From: UBA2357 sp041678045
Lineage (GTDB): Bacteria > Pseudomonadota > Gammaproteobacteria > Burkholderiales > Rhodocyclaceae
NCBI GenBank assembly: GCA_041678045.1
Contig: JBAYOV010000009.1
Span: 1-64,000 of the forward strand
DNA length: 64,000 bases
Direction of reading: 5' to 3'
Positions within the stretch are counted from its first letter, which is position 1, and each line of letters opens with the position of its first letter. The notes under the pieces were generated by a model that was given only the letters and a program-made list of their open reading frames with translations, was not told where the DNA came from and did not search any database. A program made the translations under genes and the position numbers. Below, one piece after another: positions 33,983-42,824 of the stretch.

Positions 33983-35146
33983 TTACAGCGTGTGTGTCCT
34001 GTCACCCCGGACAAAGCCGGCCACCGGGCCGGCAACGCCCTTGCCCAATGCCAGAACCTTGAACAATTCGCCCATTTCCTGCGGCGTGGTCAGGCGCTGC
34101 ACTGCGCGGGCGGCCCGGATGTAGTCCGGGCGGGTTTCATCGCCCCGGCGCGCCAGGCATTCGAGAATGCCGCAATTGAACAGGAAGGCGGCCTGGGTGG
34201 TGTAGCCCAGCACCTCGAAACCCGCCTCGAAGCCGGCCTCGGCCACGGCGGTGAAATCCACAAACGCCGTGATGTCGTTCAGGCCCGGCCACAGGAAGGG
34301 GTCGCCATGGGCGTGGTGGCGGTAGTAGCACAGCAGGGTGCCGCTGGCGCGCGAAGGCAGATAAAACTCGGACCGTGGATACCCATAGTCGATCAGCAAC
34401 AACGCGCCACGCTGCATGCACCGCGCCCACTCGGCCACCCAGGCACGCGCGGCCAGGCCGATTTCGGTCACATACTCCCCCTCGACCGGCTCGGGTAACT
34501 CAAGCGCCTGCGCGGCCTCCAGCACTGCCCCTTCGGTCGGCACATCGGCCCAGCGCAAAGCCCCGTCCGCATCCAGCGCCACGCCGCGCTCGAACAGCCC
34601 GCCCGCCCGCGACACCACCAGATGCACCGGCATCACATCGAGCACCTCGTTGGCCAGCACCACCCCGTCGAAGTGCTCCGGCAGCGTGTCCAGCCACACC
34701 ACCCGATCGGCCAGATGCGGCACCTTCTCGGCCAGCGTCTGCGCCTGGCGTTCGCGCAGCTCCCCCGACACTTCCAGAATCGCATAACGCCCGGGCAAAC
34801 AGCCCAGCCGCTCCAACTCCAGCAGCAGATCGGCCGCGAGCAAGCCGGTGCCGGCACCGGCCTCGACCAGTTCGGTCAGCCCCTGCGACAACCACTGTGC
34901 CACCTGCACCGCCAGCGCCTGACCAAACAGCGGCGTAAGCTCCGGCGCGGTGATGAAATCCCCTGCCGGTCCGAACTTTCTGGCCCCCCCGCTGTAATAG
35001 CCCAGACCGGGCTCATACAGCACCTGCGACATGTAGTGCGCAAAGCTGATCCAGCCGCCTGCCGTGCGTACCGACTCGTGCAGCCGCTGGAGCAGGTGTT
35101 CGGACTGCGCGAGCGCATCGGCAGACGGGACGGGCAGGTGCTTCAT
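33983..35146 (-). CDS. SAM-dependent methyltransferase, MidA/NDUFAF7 family (COG1565)
   Basis: 387-residue member of the family whose mitochondrial homologue methylates an arginine of the complex I subunit NDUFS2. Diagnostic blocks are ISFAHYMSQVLYEPGLGYYS, GDFITAPELTPLFGQALA, the SAM-binding LVEAGAGTGLLAADLL and VVLANEVLDVMPVHL. The start at 35146 matches the family; the frame is open for another 90 codons, but those are shadow of the divergent pteridine reductase. A role in complex I assembly is inferred from the family. Confidence 0.92.
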   Translation of the reverse strand: MKHLPVPSADALAQSEHLLQRLHESVRTAGGWISFAHYMSQVLYEPGLGYYSGGARKFGPAGDFITAPELTPLFGQALAVQVAQWLSQGLTELVEAGAGTGLLAADLLLELERLGCLPGRYAILEVSGELRERQAQTLAEKVPHLADRVVWLDTLPEHFDGVVLANEVLDVMPVHLVVSRAGGLFERGVALDADGALRWADVPTEGAVLEAAQALELPEPVEGEYVTEIGLAARAWVAEWARCMQRGALLLIDYGYPRSEFYLPSRASGTLLCYYRHHAHGDPFLWPGLNDITAFVDFTAVAEAGFEAGFEVLGYTTQAAFLFNCGILECLARRGDETRPDYIRAARAVQRLTTPQEMGELFKVLALGKGVAGPVAGFVRGDRTHTL

Positions 35147-35302
35147 GGGCGATTCGTTTTTCACACTCTTCACTTTCCACTTTTCGTACAGGGGGAGACA
35201 TCGGACAGGACGCCACAAGCCGGGCATGCGCCCCGCGTGGCGGTAGTATTCTATCGTGTCCGCTGCAACCTTCCGCCCGATCGACCCACCACAGACGCCA
35301 CC

Positions 35303-36064
35303 ATGCTCCCACCCCCTGCCCGCCCCGATGCCCCCCCTGTCATGCTGGTCACCGGCGCCGCCCGCCGAGTCGGGGCCGCCATCGCCCGCGCCCTGCACGC
35401 CAGCGGCGCCCATGTGGTGCTGCACTACCGCAGTTCAGCCACACAGGCACAGGCCCTGGCCAACGCCTTGAATGCCCTGCGTACAGACTCCGCCTCGCTG
35501 GCGGCAGGCGACATTGCCGAGGACGGCGAGCCCGAACGTATCATCGAACACCTCATCGAGCGCCACGGCCGGCTGGACGCCCTGGTCAACAACGCCTCCA
35601 CCTTCTACCCCACCCCCATGGGCAGCATCGACCTGGCCGCCTGGCATGACCTGATCGGCTCCAACCTGAAGGGGCCGCTGTTCCTGTCGCAGGCGGCCGC
35701 CCCACACCTGCGGCGCCAGCTGGGCAGCATCGTAAACATCATCGACATCCACGCCGAACGCCCGCTCAAACATTACGCCACATATTGCACCGCCAAGGCC
35801 GGGCTGCTCGGCCTGACCCGCGCACTGGCCGTCGAGCTGTCGCCCGATGTGCGGGTCAACGGCATCGCCCCCGGCCCGATCGAGTGGCCCGAAGACCAGC
35901 AGTTTTCCCCCGACGAGCGACAAGCCATCATCGCCCACACCCTGCTCAAGCGCGAAGGCCGCCCCGAAGACATCGCGCGCACGGCCCACTTCCTGGTCTG
36001 TGAGGCCCCCTACATCACCGGGCAGGTGATTGCCGTCGACGGCGGACGCAATGCTCACCTGTAA
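35303..36064 (+). CDS. Pteridine reductase-like short-chain dehydrogenase
   Basis: 253-residue NADPH-dependent SDR of the pteridine-reductase/FolM type. The cofactor motif is VTGAARRVGAAIA, whose Arg pair favours NADPH. The pteridine-reductase block VNNASTFYPTPMGS is present, and the catalytic YxxxK is in HYATYCTAKAGLLGL. A PGPI...W segment follows. It probably reduces dihydromonapterin or dihydrofolate and biopterin. The ATG at 35303 fits the family start; the upstream open frame overlaps the divergent methyltransferase gene. Confidence 0.92.
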   Translation: MLPPPARPDAPPVMLVTGAARRVGAAIARALHASGAHVVLHYRSSATQAQALANALNALRTDSASLAAGDIAEDGEPERIIEHLIERHGRLDALVNNASTFYPTPMGSIDLAAWHDLIGSNLKGPLFLSQAAAPHLRRQLGSIVNIIDIHAERPLKHYATYCTAKAGLLGLTRALAVELSPDVRVNGIAPGPIEWPEDQQFSPDERQAIIAHTLLKREGRPEDIARTAHFLVCEAPYITGQVIAVDGGRNAHL

Positions 36065-36126
36065 ATCACCCTCAACGCCCGACCAACCCTCTTCGCACAT
36101 CGACCAGTCGCGCACTTTGGGCATTA

Positions 36127-36160
36127 CGTCACAGGGCGTGACGACGTGATGACGTATAAT
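36127..36160 (+). promoter_or_regulatory. Candidate ttcA promoter with an inverted-repeat operator
   Basis: A perfect TATAAT (36155-36160) lies 28 nt before the chosen ttcA start. A perfect inverted repeat CGTCAC-N5-GTGACG (36127-36132/36138-36143) occupies the -35 region, where no consensus hexamer is seen. That is the arrangement expected of a regulator-dependent promoter. The regulator is not identifiable. Confidence 0.5.
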
Positions 36161-36187
36161 TCAACGATTTGCAACAGGATATTGTCA

Positions 36188-37135
36188 GTGAACGCCGTGC
36201 CGGCCCCGATACCCGAGACTACCGAAAGCCGTTTTTCCAACACCTTCCTGCGCCTCAAGAAGAAGCTTGAGCGCGGGGTGGGCGAAGCGATCGCCGACTT
36301 CAACATGATCGAAGATGGCGATGTCGTCATGGCCTGCGTATCCGGCGGCAAGGACTCCTTCACCCTGCTGTCCTGCCTGCTGGCCCTGCGCGAGCGCGCA
36401 CCGGTGGATTTCCGCATCATCGCGATGAACCTCGACCAGCGTCAGCCCGGCTTCCCGGCCGATGTGCTGCCGGCCTGGTTCGAGTCGATCGGCGTGGAAT
36501 ACCGCATCGTTACCGAAGACACCTACTCGATCGTCAAGGACAAGATCCCCGAGGGCAAGACCACCTGTTCGCTGTGCTCGCGGCTGCGCCGGGGCATCAT
36601 CTACCGCACCGCGCGCGAACTGGGCGCCACCAAGATCGCGCTGGGACACCACCGCGACGACATGCTCGAGACCCTGTTCCTGAACCTGTTCTTTGGCGGA
36701 CGCATCAAGGCCATGCCGCCCAAGCTGGTGAGCGACGATGGCAGCAACATCGTGATCCGTCCGCTGGCCTACTGCACCGAGAACGACATCGAGCGCTTCG
36801 CCCGGACGATGGCCTTCCCGATCATTCCCTGCAATCTGTGCGGTTCTCAGGAAAACGCCCAGCGCAAGCAGATCAAGGCCATGCTGCGTGGCTGGGCACG
36901 CGAGCATCCGGGGCGCATCGAGTCGATCGCCACTGCCCTGGCCAACGTGGTGCCCTCGCACCTGGCCGATTCGAGCCTGTTCGACTTTGTCGGCTTGAGC
37001 ACTGCCAGCCCGCTGCACGACGGCGAGGGTGACATTGCCTTCGACCCCCAGCCCCTGCCCGCTGCCGAGCGGGGCGTGATCAGCATCAGCCACCTGGGCG
37101 GAGAGCGGACCTTGAACGAACAGCAGACGGACTGA
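36188..37135 (+). CDS. ttcA: tRNA 2-thiocytidine(32) synthetase TtcA
   Basis: About 315-residue PP-loop ATPase that thiolates cytidine 32 of tRNAs using a [4Fe-4S] cluster. The PP-loop is VSGGKDSF, the cluster motif TTCSLCSRLRRG, and the second Cys pair IPCNLCGSQ. The GTG at 36188 (after CAGGAT) is preferred because upstream in-frame starts (36146 GTG, 36149 ATG) lie before or inside the TATAAT box, and TtcA proteins are about 310 residues long. It follows the pteridine reductase with its own promoter. Confidence 0.95.
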   Translation: MNAVPAPIPETTESRFSNTFLRLKKKLERGVGEAIADFNMIEDGDVVMACVSGGKDSFTLLSCLLALRERAPVDFRIIAMNLDQRQPGFPADVLPAWFESIGVEYRIVTEDTYSIVKDKIPEGKTTCSLCSRLRRGIIYRTARELGATKIALGHHRDDMLETLFLNLFFGGRIKAMPPKLVSDDGSNIVIRPLAYCTENDIERFARTMAFPIIPCNLCGSQENAQRKQIKAMLRGWAREHPGRIESIATALANVVPSHLADSSLFDFVGLSTASPLHDGEGDIAFDPQPLPAAERGVISISHLGGERTLNEQQTD

Positions 37136-37289
37136 GCATCATGGTGGCAGCAGGACCACTCAAGCGAATACAAGCGTTCGCCCTGGGTGGCTCGACATGC
37201 TCACCACGCACGGCAGCATCACCGCGAGCGGTGGTGTTTCACGGTAACGCAAACCATCAAGCAACCAATCGGGTCATGCACGAGCGAAC

Positions 37290-38162
37290 ATGGGCGAAAA
37301 GAAAAACCTCTGCCTGATGGCAGTCGACATCATCGGCGCCGCCAGCCTGGACGCCGCCATCGGTGCGCTGGAAGCCAAGCATGCGGTCGATCGCGCAATG
37401 CGCCGGGTCGACCTGGCCGTCGAGGCCAACCGTGGCGAAGTGGCCAACCGCAACGACATCCGCGTGTGCGCCAGTTTCGAGCGCCCGGAGCTGGCGATGC
37501 TGGCCGCCTGCGAAATTCTCGACCGCATCCGCAACCTGCCGCCGCTGGCCGGCAAACGCCTGGGCACCCGCATCGGCATTCACTACGGCGAAGTGGATGG
37601 CCAGACCAACGTGTGGGAGAGCGAAGCATGCAACATTGCCGGCCGGCTGATGCGGGCCGCAAAGGGCAATGAAGCCCTGGCCAGCGCTGCCGGCGTGATG
37701 CTGCTCCCACCGTCCCTGCGTCATCTTGCCGAACCGGAAAGCGAAACCCGTGCAGACCTGCTCGCCCTCGGTTTTCCGGTCTATTCGGTCGGCCGCAACA
37801 GCAGCGCCGTCATGTCCATCCCGCCCGCCACCCGCATTGGCAACAGGATGACGATCCGGCACCGGAACAAGACCATCACGCTCGACGAGCACCGCCCGGT
37901 GCTGCTGCTCGGGCGCGAGATGGCCAACGACATCGTGATTGTCGATCCGCGCGCCTCCCGCCAGCACTGCCGCATCGAATACCGTCAGGGCGGTTTCACC
38001 CTGATCGATTACAGCTCTAACGGCTGTTATGTGTTCGAAGACGGCAGCGAAGAAAGGCGAATCAGGCAGGGAGAAACCGCCATCGTCGGCCCCGGCCGCA
38101 TCGGCTGCGGCTTCAGCGCCCACGATACGGACGGCGATCAGGTGCTCTTCGAACTGACCTGA
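37290..38162 (+). CDS. Degenerate nucleotide-cyclase-like domain fused to an FHA domain
   Basis: 290 residues. Residues about 8-165 resemble a class III nucleotidyl cyclase homology domain (LMAVDIIGAASL, then RLGTRIGIHYGEVDGQTNVWES and EACNIAGRLMRAAKGNEAL). The second metal-binding Asp, normally in a GDG context, is replaced (VCASFERPELAML), so catalysis is doubtful. Residues about 195-290 form an FHA phosphothreonine-binding domain with LLLGREMANDIVIVD, ASRQHCRIEYR and DYSSNGCYV. There are no membrane segments. It is likely a cytoplasmic signalling adaptor that reads Thr-phosphorylated partners and perhaps binds a nucleotide. No kinase gene is adjacent. Confidence 0.82.
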   Translation: MGEKKNLCLMAVDIIGAASLDAAIGALEAKHAVDRAMRRVDLAVEANRGEVANRNDIRVCASFERPELAMLAACEILDRIRNLPPLAGKRLGTRIGIHYGEVDGQTNVWESEACNIAGRLMRAAKGNEALASAAGVMLLPPSLRHLAEPESETRADLLALGFPVYSVGRNSSAVMSIPPATRIGNRMTIRHRNKTITLDEHRPVLLLGREMANDIVIVDPRASRQHCRIEYRQGGFTLIDYSSNGCYVFEDGSEERRIRQGETAIVGPGRIGCGFSAHDTDGDQVLFELT

Positions 38163-38215
38163 AACATGCTTGCCCGTGCCTGTAGCGGCCCTCCTCCCCG
38201 GACCCCGGACAAGGG

Positions 38216-38671
38216 ATGATCCCCTCCGGCGGCTTCTCCGGCTGGCTCCCGGACTGGCTGTCCAGCGGACTGTTTCCTGGCCCGGAAAGCGGACTGCTGG
38301 CGCTGTTCCTGTCCAGCTTTCTGTCCGCGACACTGCTTCCGGGCAGTTCAGAACTGGTACTGCTCGCCCTGCTCGCTGCCCACCCCGAGCAATGGCCCGC
38401 CGCACTGCTGCTGGCCACACTGGGCAACACCCTGGGAGGCATGAGCACCTACCTGCTCGCACGCCTGTTGCCCGCCCGCGCCGATCTGAGCCGACAGCAC
38501 TGGGTCAGGCACCACGGCCCACCGGTGCTGCTGCTCTCCTGGCTGCCCGTGGTGGGCGACGGGCTGTGCGCAGCGGCCGGCTGGCTCCGGCTCAATCCGC
38601 TGAGCAGCCTGCTCTGGATGAGCGGTGGCAAGTTTCTGCGCTATGGCGTGCTGACCCTGCCCTTCCTGTAA
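38216..38671 (+). CDS. YqaA/DedA-like small membrane protein
   Basis: 151-residue inner-membrane protein of the VTT/DedA-like YqaA group. It shows GLLALFLSSFLSATLLPGSSE, the glycine motif LATLGNTLGGMSTYLLAR and a terminal VVGDGLCAAAGWLRL block. About four hydrophobic segments are visible. DedA relatives are undecaprenyl-phosphate or phospholipid flippases, but YqaA itself is uncharacterised. The AAGGG immediately abutting the ATG is too close for a good ribosome-binding site, so the start may be imprecise. Confidence 0.85.
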   Translation: MIPSGGFSGWLPDWLSSGLFPGPESGLLALFLSSFLSATLLPGSSELVLLALLAAHPEQWPAALLLATLGNTLGGMSTYLLARLLPARADLSRQHWVRHHGPPVLLLSWLPVVGDGLCAAAGWLRLNPLSSLLWMSGGKFLRYGVLTLPFL

Positions 38672-38845
38672 TACCGGACAACGCCCCACCGGCAGGAACC
38701 CCAGCGCGCACCTGCAGTCCCAATTGCAAATTTAGATATTCAAAATCAAAACCTTAAATCAGAAATGGTTTTAAACCTCACGTCTATTGCGGCGCAATAA
38801 GCTACAATTTGGAGCTTTTCCGCCGCTTGAGTATCGGAACACGCC

Positions 38846-41800
38846 ATGACCCAGCGCCTGCGAGAGATTCCCTACAACTACACTTCGTTCTCGGACCGCG
38901 AGATCGTCATCCGCCTGCTCGGGCACGATGCATGGAACACCCTGCAGTCGCTGCGTGACGAACGGGTCACCGGCCGCTCTGCGCGCATGCTCTACGAGGT
39001 GCTGGGCGACATTTGGGTGGTGCAGCGCAACCCCTATCTGCAAGATGACCTGCTCGACAACCGCAACCGCCGCGATGCCCTGATCGACGCCTTGCGCCAC
39101 CGCCTGAGCGAGGTGGAGAAGCGTCGTCAGGAAAGCGCCAGCGAAGACCCCGAGCGCAGCGCCAAGGTGGCGCAGTTGGTGCGGGCCGCCGAGCAATGCG
39201 TGCAAAGCTTCGCACGCTTCTTCGACGAAACGGCGGCCCTGCGCAAGCAGGCCCTGCGCGAACTGGTCCGGCACACCCACAAGGACAACATCTGCTTCGA
39301 TGGACATGCGCGCGTGTCGCATGTCACCGACGCCACCGACTGGCGGGTGGAGTACCCGTTTGTGGTGCTGTACCCCGACACCGAGGACGAAATGGCTCCG
39401 CTGGTGCGGGCCTGCATCGAACTGGGGCTGACCATCATTCCGCGCGGAGGCGGCACCGGCTACACCGGCGGCGCCGTACCGCTGGACGCACGCTCGGTCG
39501 TCATCAACACCGAAAAGCTCATCGATCTCGGCCCGGTCGAGGACACCCTCCTGCCCGGCCTGTCCGAAGCGGTGGCCACCATCCGCACCGGTGCCGGCGT
39601 GGTCACCGACCGGGTGTCCGAAGCGGCGGCAGCGGCCGGCCGGGTGTTTGCGGTCGACCCCACCTCCGCCAGCGCTTCCTGTATCGGTGGCAACATCGCA
39701 ATGAACGCAGGCGGCAAAAAGGCTGTCCTGTGGGGCACTGCGCTGGACAACCTCGCCTGGTGGAAAATGGTGACCCCCGATGGTGACTGGCTGGAAGTGG
39801 AGCGCCTCAATCACAACCTGGGCAAGATCCACGAGCAGCAGACCGTCGAGTTCCGGCTCAAGCGCTTCGACTCCAGCGGACACAAGCTGCTGTCCGAAGA
39901 AATGCTCTCCATGCCGGGCGCGCACTGCCGCAAGGACGGGCTGGGCAAGGACGTCACCGACAAATTCCTGGGGGGCGTGCCGGGCGTGCAGAAGGAAGGC
40001 ACCGATGGCCTGATCGTGGCCGCGCGCTGGGTGCTGCACAAGATGCCCCCGGTGACCCGCACCGTCTGTCTCGAATTCTTTGGCCAGGTGCGCGAGGCCG
40101 TGCCGGCCATCGTCGAGATCACCGACTATTTCAAACCCGGCGGCGAAGGCCACAAGGCCGGGGTGCAGTTGGCCGGCCTTGAGCACCTGGACGAACGCTA
40201 TGTGGCCGCCGTGGGGTACACCACCAAGGCGAAGCGGCACGGACGGCCCAAGATGGTGCTGATCGGTGACATCGTCGGCCATGACGAAGCCACGGTCATG
40301 AGCGCCGCCTCCGAGGTGGTGCGCATGTGCAACCTGCGCTCGGCCGAAGGCTTCATCGCCGCCTCGCCGGAACAGCGCAAGCGCTTCTGGCTGGACCGCT
40401 CGCGCACGGCGGCCATCTCGCGCCACACCAACGCCTTCAAGATCAACGAAGATGTGGTGATTCCGCTGCCGCGCATGGGCGATTACTGCGACGGCATCGA
40501 ACGCATCAACATCGAGCTGTCGACCCAGAACAAGCTCGCGCTGTGCGACGCGCTGAGCGAATTCCTGCAGGGTGAGTTGCCGCTCAATCTGGCCGACGCC
40601 AGCCTGTCCCGCGACGAGATCATCGGCGACCGTCGCCAGGCGGCACTCGACTATGTCGCCATGGTGCGCCGCCGCTGGCAATGGCTGCTGGACAGTCTCG
40701 ACATCCCGCTGGCCGAGGCCGAGCAGCACTTCGAAGCCTACGGCGTGCAGGCAGGCGAGCTCACCAACCGTGCCGACAACCCGGTACTGTTCCACCGCTT
40801 GCAGGACTACTCCGTGCGGGTGTCGTGGAAGACCGAACTGCGCCCGCGCCTGGAAAAGATTTTCGACGGCCTGCTGTTCGCCCCGGTGCTCGAGCGCATC
40901 CGGGCCATCCATAAGGACGTGCTGCGTGGCCGGGTATTCGTGGCCCTGCACATGCATGCCGGCGACGGCAATGTGCACACCAACATCCCGGTCAACTCCG
41001 ACAACTACGAGATGCTCGCCACCGCCAACCGCGCAGTTGACCGCATCATGGCGCTGGCCCGCTCGCTGGACGGGGTGATTTCCGGCGAACACGGCATTGG
41101 CCTGACCAAGCTCGACTATCTCACCGACGACGAGATGGCCAGCTTCTGGACCTACAAGCAGAAGGTGGACCCGAAAGGCCACTTCAACCGTGGCAAGCTG
41201 ATGCGCCGCTCCAGCCTGCCGGGGGTCTCGCCCGGCAACCTGGACAACGCCTACACCCCCAGCTTCAACCTGATGGGCCACGAATCGCTGATCATGGAGC
41301 AGACCGAGATCAGCGACATCGCGCACGACATCAAGGACTGCCTGCGCTGCGGCAAGTGCAAGCCGGTGTGCTCCACGCATGTCCCGCGCGCCAACCTGCT
41401 GTACAGCCCGCGCAACAAGATTCTCAGCACCTCGCTGCTGATCGAAGCCTTCCTGTACGAAGAGCAGACCCGGCGGGGCGTGTCGCTGGCGCACTGGTCG
41501 GAATTCGAGGATGTAGCCGCACACTGCACGGTCTGCCACAAGTGCGAAAAGCCCTGCCCGGTCGACATCGACTTTGGCGACGTATCGATCAAGATGCGCA
41601 ACCTGCTGCGCAAGCAGGGCAAGAAATCCTTCAACCCCGGCACGGCCGCTGCAATGGCCTTCCTCACCGCCAAGGATCCGGCCACGATCAAGCTCATTCG
41701 CAAGGGCATGATCGACTGGGGCTACAAGGCGCAGCGCCTGGGACACCGCATCGGCAAGTCGCTCGGCCTGATCCAGGAACAGGTGCGCACCCCACCGGCC

Positions 41801-42760
41801 ACCGTCGGCAAGCCGCCCCTGGTGTCACCCACGGTGAAGGCGCAGGTGATTCACTTCATCAACAAGCCGATGCCGGGCAACCTGCCCAAGCGCACCAGCC
41901 GCGCCCTGCTCGACATCGAGGACGACAAGATCATCCCGGTGATCCGCAATCCGCAACTGCGCCGCGACGAGTCGGACGCCGTTTTCTACTTCCCCGGTTG
42001 CGGCTCGGAGCGCCTGTTCAGCCAGGTGGGGCTGGCCACGCAGGCGATGCTCTACCATGTCGGCACCACCACCGTGCTGCCGCCGGGCTACCTGTGCTGC
42101 GGCTACCCGCAGACCTCGGCGGGCTTCGAGGACAAGGGCCAGCAGATCACCACCGACAACCGGGTGCTGTTTCATCGTGTTGCCAACACGCTGAACTATC
42201 TGGACATCAAGACTGTGGTGGTGTCCTGCGGCACCTGCCTGGACCAGCTCGAAAAGTATCAGTTCGAGAAGATCTTCCCCGGCTGCCGGCTGGTGGACAT
42301 CCATGAATACCTGCTGGAGAAGGGCGTCAGGCTCGACGGTGTCACCGGCACCCGCTACATGTATCACGAGCCTTGCCATACGCCGATGAAACACCACCAG
42401 GGCATCAAGGTGGCCAACGAGCTGATGGGCACCCGGGTCGACCTCTCCGACCGCTGCTGCGGCGAATCCGGTACGCTGGCAGTGAGCCGGCCGGACATCT
42501 CCACCCAGGTGCGCTTCCGCAAGCAGCAGGAAATCGAGAAAGGCGCGGCCGCACTGCGCGAGGACGCCCCGAACGCCGCCGTGAAGGTGCTCACCTCCTG
42601 CCCGAGCTGCCTGCAGGGTCTGTCACGCTACGCCAATGACGGCAATGTCGACGCCGACTACATCGTCATTGAAATGGCGCGCAAGATTCTGGGGGAGGAC
42701 TGGATGCCCGACTATGTGGCCCGCGCCAACAACGGTGGCATCGAGCGGGTGCTGCTGTAA
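38846..42760 (+). CDS. Giant FAD/FMN-binding, Fe-S and CCG-domain oxidoreductase (DUF3683 type)
   Basis: 1304-residue multidomain redox enzyme. Residues 1-180 are a helical DUF3683-like region. From about 180 there is a PCMH FAD-binding domain (PRGGGTGYTGGAVPLD near 198) and an FAD-linked-oxidase C-terminal domain ending near 780 (MHAGDGNVHTNIPVN, SGEHGIGLTKLDY). Two 4Fe-4S motifs follow, CLRCGKCKPVCSTHVP (about 832) and CTVCHKCEKPCPVDIDF (about 893). Then come two CCG domains with CCGYPQT (about 1085), SCGTC, CCGESGT (about 1207) and SCPSC (about 1250). It resembles D-lactate or glycolate dehydrogenase and GlpC/LldE modules fused in one chain. There is no signal or membrane segment. A hydroxyacid dehydrogenase role is inference. 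Confidence 0.93.
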   Translation: MTQRLREIPYNYTSFSDREIVIRLLGHDAWNTLQSLRDERVTGRSARMLYEVLGDIWVVQRNPYLQDDLLDNRNRRDALIDALRHRLSEVEKRRQESASEDPERSAKVAQLVRAAEQCVQSFARFFDETAALRKQALRELVRHTHKDNICFDGHARVSHVTDATDWRVEYPFVVLYPDTEDEMAPLVRACIELGLTIIPRGGGTGYTGGAVPLDARSVVINTEKLIDLGPVEDTLLPGLSEAVATIRTGAGVVTDRVSEAAAAAGRVFAVDPTSASASCIGGNIAMNAGGKKAVLWGTALDNLAWWKMVTPDGDWLEVERLNHNLGKIHEQQTVEFRLKRFDSSGHKLLSEEMLSMPGAHCRKDGLGKDVTDKFLGGVPGVQKEGTDGLIVAARWVLHKMPPVTRTVCLEFFGQVREAVPAIVEITDYFKPGGEGHKAGVQLAGLEHLDERYVAAVGYTTKAKRHGRPKMVLIGDIVGHDEATVMSAASEVVRMCNLRSAEGFIAASPEQRKRFWLDRSRTAAISRHTNAFKINEDVVIPLPRMGDYCDGIERINIELSTQNKLALCDALSEFLQGELPLNLADASLSRDEIIGDRRQAALDYVAMVRRRWQWLLDSLDIPLAEAEQHFEAYGVQAGELTNRADNPVLFHRLQDYSVRVSWKTELRPRLEKIFDGLLFAPVLERIRAIHKDVLRGRVFVALHMHAGDGNVHTNIPVNSDNYEMLATANRAVDRIMALARSLDGVISGEHGIGLTKLDYLTDDEMASFWTYKQKVDPKGHFNRGKLMRRSSLPGVSPGNLDNAYTPSFNLMGHESLIMEQTEISDIAHDIKDCLRCGKCKPVCSTHVPRANLLYSPRNKILSTSLLIEAFLYEEQTRRGVSLAHWSEFEDVAAHCTVCHKCEKPCPVDIDFGDVSIKMRNLLRKQGKKSFNPGTAAAMAFLTAKDPATIKLIRKGMIDWGYKAQRLGHRIGKSLGLIQEQVRTPPATVGKPPLVSPTVKAQVIHFINKPMPGNLPKRTSRALLDIEDDKIIPVIRNPQLRRDESDAVFYFPGCGSERLFSQVGLATQAMLYHVGTTTVLPPGYLCCGYPQTSAGFEDKGQQITTDNRVLFHRVANTLNYLDIKTVVVSCGTCLDQLEKYQFEKIFPGCRLVDIHEYLLEKGVRLDGVTGTRYMYHEPCHTPMKHHQGIKVANELMGTRVDLSDRCCGESGTLAVSRPDISTQVRFRKQQEIEKGAAALREDAPNAAVKVLTSCPSCLQGLSRYANDGNVDADYIVIEMARKILGEDWMPDYVARANNGGIERVLL

Positions 42761-42795
42761 GCCTCACCCAACAGCACTCACCGCACGCTTCGGCG

Positions 42796-42824
42796 GCCCT
42801 GCCCGACGCTCAGTCCGGCAGGGC
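42796..42824. terminator. Hairpin between convergent FAD oxidoreductase and sirtuin genes
   Basis: An 8-bp stem GCCCTGCC/GGCAGGGC (42796-42803, 42817-42824) encloses the sirtuin stop codon in its loop. There is no U-run, so it is only a weak terminator candidate. Confidence 0.35.

Noticed and set aside
38771..41746. A 991-codon open frame antisense to the giant oxidoreductase
   Set aside because: The opposite strand encodes a clear multidomain enzyme. Antisense frames stay open in high-GC DNA, and the translation shows no recognisable domain.
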